Counted from the stretch's first letter, positions 33,133 through 41,933 are shown. The stretch is 64,000 nt of DNA from an uncultured Pseudomonadota bacterium (GCA_937912125.1 CALDOK010000077.1:1-64000), one strand, 5' to 3'. The notes: generated by a model not told the origin, from the letters alone. Made by a program: numbers and translations.

Positions 33133-33892
33133 TCAGCGCAGATCGAGCGCCTGCACGAACATCACGAAGCCCGCGCCCTCGAGGTCGTCCACCGCCACCC
33201 GTTCAGCCCCCCAGGCCCTCGGCCTGCGGCTCGTCAGCCGAGGGATCCGGCGCGGGCAGGGCGCTGGCGTTGCGCCAGAACCCGCCCACGTCCTCGCCCG
33301 CCGCGTCCTGCCAGACATCCACGGCGTAGTAGGGCCCCGCGTTGAGATCGCCGCCCAGCAGCACCAGGGCGTCCGACGGCAGCGCGGCCACCCGCAGGCC
33401 CAGCTTCCGCACCTGCAGATCCCGGATGCCCCAGAAGCCCACGAAGGGGGAGAGGTGGGTGCCCAGCACCACCACGGTCTCGCCGGTCTGGGCATGCTCG
33501 AAGCTCCACTCGAGCCACGCCCGCTCGAGGCGTGGGCCGGGGAACCTCTCGGTCTTGCGCTGGGCGTCGTAGAAGACCTCGTCCTGGGCCAGGGTCCGGG
33601 CCACCAGGCCCTGCCGCACGAACAGCCCCACCCCGTGGAAGGGGTGCCCGCCTTCGCTGCCCACCCAGGCCGCGTAGCCAGCCGCCTCGCCCGCCTGGAC
33701 AAAGGCCTGGGCGTCTTCCCACTCCTACAGTTCCCGCAGGGTCAGCACGTCCCAGCCGGCGGCGAACAGCTGCCCGAGCTGCGCAGCCCGGCGCTCCTCG
33801 AGCCGGGGCACCAGGGAGTGACCGAGCCCCAGCAGGTAGGTCCGGTCCAGCAGGCCGACGAGGAGACCGAGGAGGAGACCGAGGAGGAGCAT
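33133..33892 (-). pseudogene. Truncated second copy of the endonuclease/phosphatase-family gene with foreign flanks
   Basis: The centre (33255-33860) is a base-for-base copy of residues about 95-296 of the gene at 36873-38144, including its internal TAG (here 33725-33727). Both ends of the gene are missing. Upstream, an ATG at 33890-33892 adds MLLLGLLLGLLV before the copy. Downstream the frame runs into APDPSADEPQAEGLGG and stops at 33203. Another frame ending at 33133 reads VDDLEGAGFVMFVQALDLR, which looks like the true C-terminus of an unrelated, otherwise lost protein. Nothing here should make a working enzyme. Confidence 0.75.
33255..33860 (-). repeat. 606-bp perfect direct duplication, copy A
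   Basis: Identical over all 606 bases to 37258-37863 at a constant offset of 4003. Similarity stops abruptly on both sides (bases 33254/37257 and 33861/37864 differ). No insertion-sequence ends or target duplications are visible. An imperfect GAGGAGACC microrepeat borders the upstream edge (33860-33889). Confidence 0.97.
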
Positions 33893-33894
33893 GG

Positions 33895-34113
33895 CTACCA
33901 GCCGGTGTCCCAGTCGCTCTCGCAGCCAGCGCCCTCCCAGCCGTCGTCGTAGTCTCGCAGGAAGCAGGCGTCGGGGGCCCGATAGGCGAGGCCGTCCACA
34001 CAGTCGTTCCACCCGTGGTCGTAGCAGTCATTGGCGGAGTCCCGGCCTTCTCAGCTCGTCAGAGACGGCGCCCAGGGGAGGACAAGGCAGCACAGGACGA
34101 CCCAGCGGGACAC
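33895..34113 (-). pseudogene. Small Cys-rich secreted peptide gene with in-frame TGA
   Basis: GTG 34111-34113 has GGAGG five bases upstream and opens a signal-peptide-like sequence (VSRWVVLCCLVLPWAPSLTS). A TGA (34051-34053) then interrupts the frame. The same frame continues with NDCYDHGWNDCVDG, an ACFLRDYDDGWEG segment and a final stop at 33895, giving about 72 codons with paired Cys and many Asp and Trp. Signal and mature parts match so well in frame that a nonsense mutation or a sequencing error in one small secreted protein is likely. Its stop is 2 bases before the ATG of the truncated copy. Confidence 0.5.
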
Positions 34114-34427
34114 GAAAACCTCCGGAAAGGACAGCGCTCACCGCCCCATGACAGCAGCCTCGCTGGGGAACCCCGAAGTCGATGACTGGGCCCACCCTGC
34201 CGCCTGCGCTTCGCTGGCCTCACTCGGAGGCGCACGCCCTGGCGCTGGCCACCCCAGCCCACCACCGCCCCAAGGACCGTCCCGGGCCCTCGATCATCCC
34301 GAGAGCTGCTAGCCACACGTGCCCCACGCCGCCGTGCGTTATCGCAGTGAGGACAATGAGCGAGCCCAGCGGCGCGCCCTGGCCCCCGGCGTGGGCATGG
34401 CCGCCTGGGAATCCCTGGACACCTACC
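34114..34427 (+). other. Intergenic stretch upstream of the sulfatase-like gene
   Basis: No convincing gene is present in these 314 bases. The frame of the downstream gene stays open back to 34182 with an ATG at 34356 (GAGG three bases before), but that start would hide the lipoprotein signal. Promoter boxes for the two divergent genes could not be assigned. Confidence 0.4.
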
Positions 34428-35882
34428 ATGATCAGACGCCTTCCCCCCTACGTTGCCACCCTGGGCGCCCTGGCCCTCGCCGCCTGCCCCGGGCGCGACG
34501 GCGCCACCGTGAGCCGCCCCACCCTGGACCACCCGAACATCGTGGTGGTGGATGTCGACAGCCTGCGGGCCGACTACCTGTCCCCCGAAGCCTGCGCGGA
34601 CGGCTATGCCCCGTCCATCTGCGGGCGGATGGAAGGCGGCGCCTGGTTCACCCAGACCACCAGCAGCTCGGGCTGGACCCTGCCGGCCCTGGATGCCCTG
34701 CTGTCGGGGCGCCACCCCAGCGCCGCGAGCCTGAGTGTCCTGAGCCCCGATCCCCTCGCGACCAGCGCACGCGACGGCCAGCTGCAGCAGGCCCCACAGG
34801 GAGCGCAGGGCCCACCCACACTGGCCGCGGCCCTGGCCCTGTACGGCTACGACACCCGCGCCTTCTGGGGATCGACCACTGGCGGCGCGGCGCCCTACCT
34901 GAGCGAGGGCTTCGAGACCGTCCACGCCTTCGACCAGGCGCCGCAGACGGCGACCCAGTGGCGCGACGCTGTCCTGGACTGGCTCGAGACCCCTCCGCAG
35001 GAGCCCTTCTTCGCCCTGGTGCACACCCTGGACGCCCACTCGGGCCTGCCCGCCGACGGCCTCCACCTGCCCATCTCGGGGGTGGATCGGGAGGTCGCCC
35101 GAAAGCTGCTGGGCAGGGACATGGACGAGATCTATCGAGAGCTCGAGCAAGGCTCCTCGACGCCCGAGGCCCTGGCCTCCCTGCGCACGGCCTACGCGGA
35201 GCGAGTCCGCTGGTACGACGCGCAGGTGGGCTGGGTGTTGGACGAGCTGGAGAGCCACGGGCTGCTGGACAAGACGCTGGTGGTGATCACCTCGAACCAC
35301 GGCGAGGGCCTGAGCGAGCGGCTCCCGGGCACCCACGGCCCCCCCTACGCCGAGACACTCCGGGTTCCCCTGCTCTGGCTCGAGCCCGAGGCGCGAGGAC
35401 TGAGCCACCGCATCGACACCCCGGTGCAGCTGATGGACCTCGCCCCATCCTTGCTGGACAGGGTCGGCGCCACGGTCCCCGCAGAGTTGGACGGGCGCTC
35501 GTTCATCTCCCAGCTCGGACGACCCGGACAGCCCTACGATCCCCGCCCCGTCTACGCCGCCTCGAGCTGGCGTTCCATGGCGCTGCGGGACGACGGCTGG
35601 GCCGCGGTGCGGACCCCGCGTGGCGAGCGGCTGGAGAGCGAGGCGGCGGGCCTCGAGCTGTACCGTACGAGCGACGATCTGGCCGAGCTGCACGACCTGG
35701 CCGCCAGCACCCCCGATCGCACCGCGGACATGAGCGCACGCCTGGACGCCTGGGTCGCCACCCTGCGAGAACGGGCCGAGAGCACCCCGCTCGACGACGA
35801 CCCCGCCCTGGCGGAGGAGCTGAACAAGCGGGGCTACGGGGCTGACTTCGACGTGGCCCAGCCGCCCGCGGCCCAGCCGTGA
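34428..35882 (+). CDS. Sulfatase/alkaline-phosphatase-superfamily lipoprotein
   Basis: A 484-residue lipoprotein starting at ATG 34428, lipobox LALAAC. The metal-binding start of the superfamily is NIVVVDVDSLRADYLS. The expected nucleophile region reads SSGWTLPALDALLSGRHP, so Thr or Ser replaces the formylglycine Cys of true sulfatases. ITSNHGEGLSE supplies the second metal site. This pattern is shared with phosphoglycerol and phosphoethanolamine transferases and related hydrolases. It probably acts on phosphodiesters or sulfate esters outside the inner membrane. Its TGA overlaps a possible GTG of the next gene, but a later ATG is favoured there. Confidence 0.78.
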   Translation: MIRRLPPYVATLGALALAACPGRDGATVSRPTLDHPNIVVVDVDSLRADYLSPEACADGYAPSICGRMEGGAWFTQTTSSSGWTLPALDALLSGRHPSAASLSVLSPDPLATSARDGQLQQAPQGAQGPPTLAAALALYGYDTRAFWGSTTGGAAPYLSEGFETVHAFDQAPQTATQWRDAVLDWLETPPQEPFFALVHTLDAHSGLPADGLHLPISGVDREVARKLLGRDMDEIYRELEQGSSTPEALASLRTAYAERVRWYDAQVGWVLDELESHGLLDKTLVVITSNHGEGLSERLPGTHGPPYAETLRVPLLWLEPEARGLSHRIDTPVQLMDLAPSLLDRVGATVPAELDGRSFISQLGRPGQPYDPRPVYAASSWRSMALRDDGWAAVRTPRGERLESEAAGLELYRTSDDLAELHDLAASTPDRTADMSARLDAWVATLRERAESTPLDDDPALAEELNKRGYGADFDVAQPPAAQP

Positions 35883-35938
35883 GCTCGGCTGTTCGCGGCA
35901 TGGGCGGTGGGGTCGGCGTCGTCTTCATGGAGGGGGTG

Positions 35939-36865
35939 ATGGCTCGCACCGCCCGCGAGCGTCGGTCCGGCTGCGTTCGAGCGCTGTGCGCGCTGCTGTC
36001 GATGGTTGGGGTCGCCTGCCAGGGCGCGCCACCCCCTCCCAGCTCGGCACGCCAGCCCAGCTTGGCGCCGCCTTCCGCACCAGGCCCTGCGTCCAGCCGC
36101 GATCCCTCCTGCTTTCGACGGGGAGAGCTGGCTGGACATGAAAGCGCGGGGGATCTGACGCGCCTGCCCCAGGCTGCCGCGTCTTGTGCAGCTCACCCCG
36201 GGGACCTGGAGGTCTACTACGACGGGGCGGCCCACAGCTTTCCCTTCGATCTCGAGTACCCCCAGGCCACGGTGGACCTCGCGGCGACGTCCATCGACGC
36301 GGATCGCGCCAGGGAGACCTTCCTGCGGGGGCTGTTCTTGTCCTACGGCCGCAAGCACTCCCAGGACCCCGCGGCGTGCGAGACCTTCGTGGCGGCGTGG
36401 CCCGTCATCCCAACCCAGGATCGGCACTTCGGGATCGCCAACGGCATGGCCTGGGGCCACAGCGCCCGTCTCGAACACGGCATCGAGGACGGCTTCGCGC
36501 AGGCCGAGGGCCTGAGCGCCCCCATCCGGTTCATCTACCTCGAGGAGCTGGGCTGGCAGCTGTCGCGCCTCCAGGACCTCGCCGGGGGTCGGTCGGGCCC
36601 CCACCTGGCCGAGGCGCAGCCTGCGGAGCGACGCTGCGTCGTCGTTCATGGCATCGTCCGGGGAGCGTTCTCTCGGGACCTGGACATGGCGGCCGCCCAC
36701 CAGTGGCTGGAGGAGCAGCCCACCTGCCGAGTGCACATCCTCCATGCCCTGGTCCAGGCGGGCAAGAACCGAGGTCAGTCCGCGGTGGACCTACAGGCCC
36801 TGTTGGACCGCGAGCTGCGCCCCGAGGACGCCGAGGTCTGGCAGAGCCTGGCGGCGTTGCCCTGA
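35939..36865 (+). CDS. Lipoprotein of unknown function
   Basis: A 308-residue protein. ATG 35939 has GGAGG five bases upstream and gives a basic n-region (ARTARERRSG), a hydrophobic core and lipobox GVAC. A Pro/Ser-rich linker follows to about residue 55. The mature domain contains YDGAAHSFPFDLEY and FLRGLFLSYGRKHSQDP, mostly helical in appearance. No catalytic motif was recognised. It is 56 bases downstream of the sulfatase-like gene on the same strand, so they may form an operon. It is convergent with the broken endonuclease-family gene. Confidence 0.6.
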   Translation: MARTARERRSGCVRALCALLSMVGVACQGAPPPPSSARQPSLAPPSAPGPASSRDPSCFRRGELAGHESAGDLTRLPQAAASCAAHPGDLEVYYDGAAHSFPFDLEYPQATVDLAATSIDADRARETFLRGLFLSYGRKHSQDPAACETFVAAWPVIPTQDRHFGIANGMAWGHSARLEHGIEDGFAQAEGLSAPIRFIYLEELGWQLSRLQDLAGGRSGPHLAEAQPAERRCVVVHGIVRGAFSRDLDMAAAHQWLEEQPTCRVHILHALVQAGKNRGQSAVDLQALLDRELRPEDAEVWQSLAALP

Positions 36866-36872
36866 CCTCGAC

Positions 36873-38144
36873 CTAATCCAGCACTGGCGGATGGCCCCCA
36901 AGGGTCAGGCGAACCCAGGGCGCGTAGTGATCGCTGAGCTCACAGCCCAGGGCCGCGTCCGGCTCGGTATAGGCCAGCCCGCCGTCCACCACCCGGGCGC
37001 TGCCCTGACCGTCCCGCAGGAACAGGTGGTCCATGCGTGAGGGCAGCTCGTCGCCACCGTAGTTGGCGAAGGAGAGGGAGTTGCAGTCCGTGGCGGTCCA
37101 GGTGCTGGTGTGGTCCTGGCAGAAGCCCTCGACGCCGTAGGGACGCTCCTTGTGTGCAGGACCGCCGCCGACGGGCACGGCCTGACCCTCGGCCAGATCG
37201 CTCGGTGGGTTCGAGAGCACCCGGGCGTCCACCAGGCCGCCGTAGTGGGCCAGCAGCGGCAGGGCGCTGGCGTTGCGCCAGAACCCGCCCACGTCCTCGC
37301 CCGCCGCGTCCTGCCAGACATCCACGGCGTAGTAGGGCCCCGCGTTGAGATCGCCGCCCAGCAGCACCAGGGCGTCCGACGGCAGCGCGGCCACCCGCAG
37401 GCCCAGCTTCCGCACCTGCAGATCCCGGATGCCCCAGAAGCCCACGAAGGGGGAGAGGTGGGTGCCCAGCACCACCACGGTCTCGCCGGTCTGGGCATGC
37501 TCGAAGCTCCACTCGAGCCACGCCCGCTCGAGGCGTGGGCCGGGGAACCTCTCGGTCTTGCGCTGGGCGTCGTAGAAGACCTCGTCCTGGGCCAGGGTCC
37601 GGGCCACCAGGCCCTGCCGCACGAACAGCCCCACCCCGTGGAAGGGGTGCCCGCCTTCGCTGCCCACCCAGGCCGCGTAGCCAGCCGCCTCGCCCGCCTG
37701 GACAAAGGCCTGGGCGTCTTCCCACTCCTACAGTTCCCGCAGGGTCAGCACGTCCCAGCCGGCGGCGAACAGCTGCCCGAGCTGCGCAGCCCGGCGCTCC
37801 TCGAGCCGGGGCACCAGGGAGTGACCGAGCCCCAGCAGGTAGGTCCGGTCCAGCAGGCCGACGTTGTAGCTCAGCACCTTCAGGCTCTCGCCGCCCACGA
37901 GGGGCGGGAGCGCCTGGTGGGTCTGTCGCTCGGCGGCGAACCAAGCGGAGGGGTCCGGGGCCGCCGTGGGCGCGCGCGCGGGATCGAACAGATCCGCCAC
38001 GGTGGCCGCACCAGGGTAGGCCGCGGCGAGGTGGGCCAGGGCAGGCTGATCCGCCAGCAGCGCCTGGTCGGCAGCCTGGTCGAGGACCGGGGCGCCACCC
38101 TGGCACGCGACGAGGAAGGCGATGCTCGACAGCAGGACGGTCAT
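36873..38144 (-). pseudogene. Endonuclease/exonuclease/phosphatase-family lipoprotein with internal TAG
   Basis: The frame from ATG 38142-38144 (GGAG five bases upstream, lipobox FLVAC) to stop 36873 is 424 codons with one internal TAG at 37728-37730. Family motifs are all in this one frame: LSYNVGLLD (metal Asn), LTLREL (metal Glu), GTHLSPFVGF, GGDLNAGPYY and SDHYAPW (catalytic Asp-His). TAG follows LTLREL directly, where relatives often have a Trp, so a TGG-to-TAG change is the simplest reading. Truncation there would remove most catalytic residues. Relatives include neutral sphingomyelinase and DNase I-like enzymes. Residues about 95-296 are duplicated at 33255. Confidence 0.82.
37258..37863 (-). 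repeat. 606-bp perfect direct duplication, copy B (parent)
   Basis: Matches 33255-33860 at every base. Here the flanking sequence continues the same protein on both sides, so this copy is taken as the source and the other as the derived one. Confidence 0.97.
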
Positions 38145-38346
38145 GGCGACTCCAGGGATCCGGGGGGAACGCCACGATAGGCGCACCCCCGCCGCGCCGC
38201 AAGCGAGCTGCTTCACAGTCCCCCGAGCGCGCCCCTGCTCCGCGGCCAGGCCGCCGCGGCGGGTGAAGACACAGGGCCCGGCGGTGGCGTCCCACAGCGC
38301 TGAGGACAGGAACGAGGAGCCACCCACAGCGAGCGTGCCGCGTGTT
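38145..38346. other. Non-coding gap upstream of the TetR gene
   Basis: No gene is seen in the 202 bases between the start of the broken lipoprotein gene and the operator candidate. It presumably holds both divergent promoters; no box could be assigned with confidence. Confidence 0.4.
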
Positions 38347-38375
38347 ATACAACATGCGTTACGAAACGGCTGTAT
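38347..38375 (+). promoter_or_regulatory. Candidate TetR operator
   Basis: A 29-base AT-richer patch in GC-rich surroundings, 15 bases before the TetR start. Outer arms ATACA (38347-38351) and TGTAT (38371-38375) are inverted, with one more matching C/G pair inside; a second small dyad CGTT/AACG lies at 38357-38368. TTATAC (38345-38350) could serve as a -10 box, in which case the dyad would cover the promoter and fit autoregulation. Confidence 0.45.
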
Positions 38376-38390
38376 CCAAACGAGGCGCCC

Positions 38391-38960
38391 ATGCCCCCCA
38401 AGGTCACCGTGACCGAAGCCCAGATCCTCGAGGCGGCCTTCGAGCTCGTCCGCAGCGAAGGCCTCGGCAAGCTCTCCGCCCGGGCGGTGGCCCAGGGGTT
38501 GGGCTGCTCCACTCAGCCCATCTACCGGGCCTACGGCTCCATGGCGGCCCTCGAAGAGGCCGTCTTCGAGCGGGCGTCCCAGGTGGCCATGGGCTTCCTG
38601 ATGGGCGAAGACACCGAGCACCCCTTCCTGGGGATGGGCCTTGGCAACCTGCGCTTCGCCGAGCAGGAGCCCTGGCTGCACAGCATGATCACCCGCTCGG
38701 ACCGGGTGGTGCGCGATCTGGTCACCGGCGCCGCGCCCCCGGCCTTCGTCCTCGAGCAGATGCGGCTGCTGCCCGAGCTCGCCGGCATGGACGAGGCCCA
38801 GCTGCGACGGATCCACACCCTGCTCTGGTTCTTCAGCCAGGGCATCGCCGCGGTCTTCGACGCCACCACGGGCACCGACCCCATGCCCATGGCCCGGGAG
38901 CACCTGATCATCGCGGGCCAGGCGGTCATCGCCTGGGAGATGGGGCAGGTGAAGCCATGA
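38391..38960 (+). CDS. TetR-family transcriptional regulator
   Basis: A 189-residue regulator. The N-terminal helix-turn-helix (about 8-55) reads ILEAAFELVRSEGLGKLSAR, AVAQGLGCSTQPIYRAYGS and MAALEEAVFERA, classic TetR spacing. The ligand domain has no recognisable specificity. ATG 38391 lies 15 bases after a dyad that may be its operator. The downstream flavodoxin-fold gene overlaps by ATGA, so the regulator probably controls its own operon. Typical inducers are small aromatic or quinone-like compounds, but that is inference from the oxidoreductase partner. Confidence 0.88.
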   Translation: MPPKVTVTEAQILEAAFELVRSEGLGKLSARAVAQGLGCSTQPIYRAYGSMAALEEAVFERASQVAMGFLMGEDTEHPFLGMGLGNLRFAEQEPWLHSMITRSDRVVRDLVTGAAPPAFVLEQMRLLPELAGMDEAQLRRIHTLLWFFSQGIAAVFDATTGTDPMPMAREHLIIAGQAVIAWEMGQVKP

Positions 38961-40353
38961 AGATCGCCGTCATCCTCGGCAGCCCCTGCGGCGAGGCCAG
39001 CGTCACCCTGCAGTACGTCGAGTACCTGCGCCGCTGCTTCCCCCAGCACGAGCTAGAGCTCATCGACGTGGGCCGCCGTGTGCGGCGCCTGGAGCGGGAT
39101 CCGGGGCAGTTCGACCAGGTCGTCACGACCATGGCCGACGCCGACGCCCTGATCTGGAGCTTCCCGGTCTACACCTTCCTGACCCCCGCCGCGGTGGTGC
39201 GCTTCGTGGAGCTGCTCTCGAGCACGGCGCAGGCACGGCGCTCGAGGGCAAGGTGGCCACGGTGCTCACCAGCTCCGAGCACTTCTTCGACCACACGGCC
39301 CACACCTACATGGAGGCGGTCAGCGAAGATCTCGGGATGCGGGTGTATCCAGGCTTCTCGGCGGAGATGGAGGAGCTGTACAGCCCCGCGGGCCAGCACA
39401 ACCTCGAGGCCTGGGCGCGGGACTTCTTGCGGGTGGTCCACCAGGACGCCCCCCTCGAGCGCCGCACCGTGCCGGTGAGCTGGGAGCCCCCCCACTACGC
39501 CCCGCAGCTGGGAGCGCCCACCGCAAAGACCGGTACACGGACCATCACCGTGGTCACCGACCTGGACGAGGACGACAGCAACCTGGCCCACATGATCGAG
39601 GCCTTCCGCCACCACGCGGCCCACCCGGTGGACGTGCTGAACCTGCGGGAGATCGGCATGAAGGGCAGTTGCCTGGGCTGCCTGCGCTGCATCTATGACG
39701 GCACCTGCGTGTACAAGGACGGCTTCGCCGAGGCCTTCGACCAGCGCATCCAGACCGCCGACGTGCTGGTCTTCGCCGGCACCCTGCGCCATCGCTACCT
39801 CGGCTCGGTCTTCAAGACCTACTTCGACCGCAACTTCCGCAACGGCCACCGGCCCATCCTGCACGGCAAGCCCATGGGCTGGCTGCTGTCGGGGCCGCTG
39901 CGCCAGCTGCCCAACATGCGCCGCATCCTCGAGGCCAAGAACGAGGTCCAGCGCAGCCCCCGCCTGGGCATCGTCACCGACGAGCAGCGCGACGAGGCCG
40001 CCATCACCGCCCACATCGTGGAGCTGGCGAGCGCGGTGGACCGCTGGGCCGAGGAGCCCTGGATCCGCCCCGCCAGCTTCCTGGGCGTGGGGGGCCGCAA
40101 GATCTTCCGCGACCTGATGTACGCCATGCGGGGCCTGGTGCGCGCCGACCACCTCTACTACCGCCGCGAAGGCCTGTACGACTTCCCCCAGCAGGACCAC
40201 AAGCGCACCCTGTTCAACTGGGCCATGGCCGCCATGATGTCCCTGCCCTGGACCCGCCGCTGGCTCATGGAAGAGATGAGCAAGCTCAAGGTGATGGGGC
40301 TGCGCAAGATCGTCGACCAGAAGGGGCCGGCGGCCGGGGAGCCGGCGTCGTGA
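38957..40353 (+). pseudogene. Flavodoxin-fold NAD(P)H oxidoreductase gene with a -1 frameshift
   Basis: Two frames together read as one protein of about 465 residues. The first part starts MKIAVILGSPCGEASVTLQY at ATG 38957 (overlapping the tetR stop) and is sound to FVELLSSTAQA near 39232. The second frame then continues TALEGKVATVLTSSEHFFDH to 40353. Restoring one base near 39232-39236 joins them. Both halves look like FMN-reductase/flavodoxin domains. The second has GSCLGCLRCIYDGTC, a Cys motif common in that family, and ends with a basic helical tail. It may be a recent pseudogene or a sequencing error. Confidence 0.75.
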
Positions 40354-40371
40354 CGGCGGTGCCCAGCCAGA

Positions 40372-41877
40372 TCAGCCGTCGATGCGCGAGACGAAGAACA
40401 CCGTGGTCCGGCCCTCCTCCTCGTCCTTCACTCGCTGGAAGCCCCACAGCAGGAAGGAGTCGTCGGTCCACTCCTCGGTCATCGTGTCCCAGTTGGCCTT
40501 GACCTCGTCGTGGTCCGAGGCGCCGATGGCCTGCTCCTGGTCCTGGCCCACCACCTCATCGCCCACGACGGTGCGCCTCGAGACGCGGCTGCCGAAGGCG
40601 TAGCGCATCACCACCTGGTCGCCTTGGGGCTGGATGCTGATGCGCTCGCGCAGCTTGTAGGACAGCACGTAGTCCATGGGGAAGCTGTTCTCCCACAGCA
40701 GCTCGCCCTGGCGGTCCAGGGCCGCCACGAAGGCGTGGCTGGTGCGGAAGCCGTCGAAGACCGTGTGGGTGGTGGTGGTGGTGGTGGTGACCCCGTTGAC
40801 GGTGCTCGTGGTGGTGGTGGTGGTTGTGTGGTACACCGGGTAGTACACCTCACCCACCGCTATCAGGCGTTCTGGCTGCTCTATCAGGTCGTGCATCAGC
40901 ACCTGGACGCTCATCCTCAGATCCTCGCCGGAGGCCTCCAGGGCATCCTTCTTGCGCTCGAGCCGCTGCTGCCTGCGCTCCGAGAGGTGCTCGAAGAAGC
41001 CGGTGAAGTCGCTGAAGCTATGGAACGAGGCGCCCTCGAGGCGACCCTCCGCGTACCGGGCCACATACAGGCCCTGGGCGCCGGTGGCCTTCTCGGTGGC
41101 GGCGTAGGTGCCCACCACCACCTCGCTGCCGTCGTCCAGGCGTGAGCGCTGCGCCGTGAGCAGGTTGCCCTGCCCGTCCCGCGGCTCCACCAGCAACGAT
41201 GAGCGCAGCTGCCCATCGGTGACACCGTGGACGGTCAGGGTACGCCGCCGCTTCTTGGTCTCCATGGTGACCACGTCCACCTGATCGCCAGCCCACGAAC
41301 CGGCCAGGCGCTGGAGGAAGACGGTGGCCCCGGTGGCGGAGGGCAGCGCGATCTCCGAGACCGGCCCGCCCTGGTCCAGGGGGATGTGGAACAGGTGGTC
41401 ATCGCTGCGCTTGTGGGCGTCGATGTAGGCGTGGCCGTCCACCACCACCAGCTCATCGAAGCTCCCCTTGCGCAGCGGCGAGTCCAGCCGCAGCACCGTA
41501 GGCTCGGAGGCGCCGTCCAGGGGCACCCGCGCGACCGCGAAGCTGGACGCCCTGGGGTCGCGCAGGACCACCACCAGCTCATCGCCGACCACCTCGTACC
41601 CGGAGACCTGCGCGCCAGGCTCGTACAGGTCGAAGGCGCCGCGCTCCTGGAACTGGCTGTCCAGCAGCAGGACGCGGTAGGCGCCCGCACGATCGCCGGC
41701 GTCATGGTGGAGGATGGCCAGCCCGCGCACCCCGTCCGTGACCACCTGGGCGTAGTCCTTACGGCCAACCTGGAACTCGACACGATCGTGCTGCTGCACC
41801 TCGGAGAGACGTCGCAGCGGATCGGCCCAGGTGGGGAGGGCCAGGAACGTGAGTAGCGTCAGGGACAAGATGGACAC
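40372..41877 (-). CDS. Secreted beta-propeller-like protein with poly-Thr tracts
   Basis: A 501-residue exported protein. Start GTG 41875-41877 has GGAGG five bases upstream and a signal peptide (ILSLTLLTFLALPTWA). The mature sequence has repeated short strands with GDEL, DGS and SGYEVVGDEL turns, suggesting a beta-propeller, and a charged helical patch (SERRQQRLERKKDALEA). Around residue 355 two runs of seven Thr flank STVNGV, encoded by ACC-type triplet repeats (40770-40830) that could slip. No catalytic motif is recognised. It ends facing the frameshifted oxidoreductase gene. Confidence 0.6.
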   Translation of the reverse strand: MSILSLTLLTFLALPTWADPLRRLSEVQQHDRVEFQVGRKDYAQVVTDGVRGLAILHHDAGDRAGAYRVLLLDSQFQERGAFDLYEPGAQVSGYEVVGDELVVVLRDPRASSFAVARVPLDGASEPTVLRLDSPLRKGSFDELVVVDGHAYIDAHKRSDDHLFHIPLDQGGPVSEIALPSATGATVFLQRLAGSWAGDQVDVVTMETKKRRRTLTVHGVTDGQLRSSLLVEPRDGQGNLLTAQRSRLDDGSEVVVGTYAATEKATGAQGLYVARYAEGRLEGASFHSFSDFTGFFEHLSERRQQRLERKKDALEASGEDLRMSVQVLMHDLIEQPERLIAVGEVYYPVYHTTTTTTTSTVNGVTTTTTTTHTVFDGFRTSHAFVAALDRQGELLWENSFPMDYVLSYKLRERISIQPQGDQVVMRYAFGSRVSRRTVVGDEVVGQDQEQAIGASDHDEVKANWDTMTEEWTDDSFLLWGFQRVKDEEEGRTTVFFVSRIDG

Positions 41878-41933
41878 AGCAGCCTCCAGATCCCGAGGAT
41901 ACCACTCGCCGGTCGATAGGCCCCCGGGGGGGA

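Noticed and set aside
34051-37730. Stop-codon reassignment suggested by in-frame TAG and TGA
   Set aside because: Neighbouring intact genes use TAG and TGA as ordinary stops (for example aspS TGA, parB TAG), so local mutation or sequence error is simpler.
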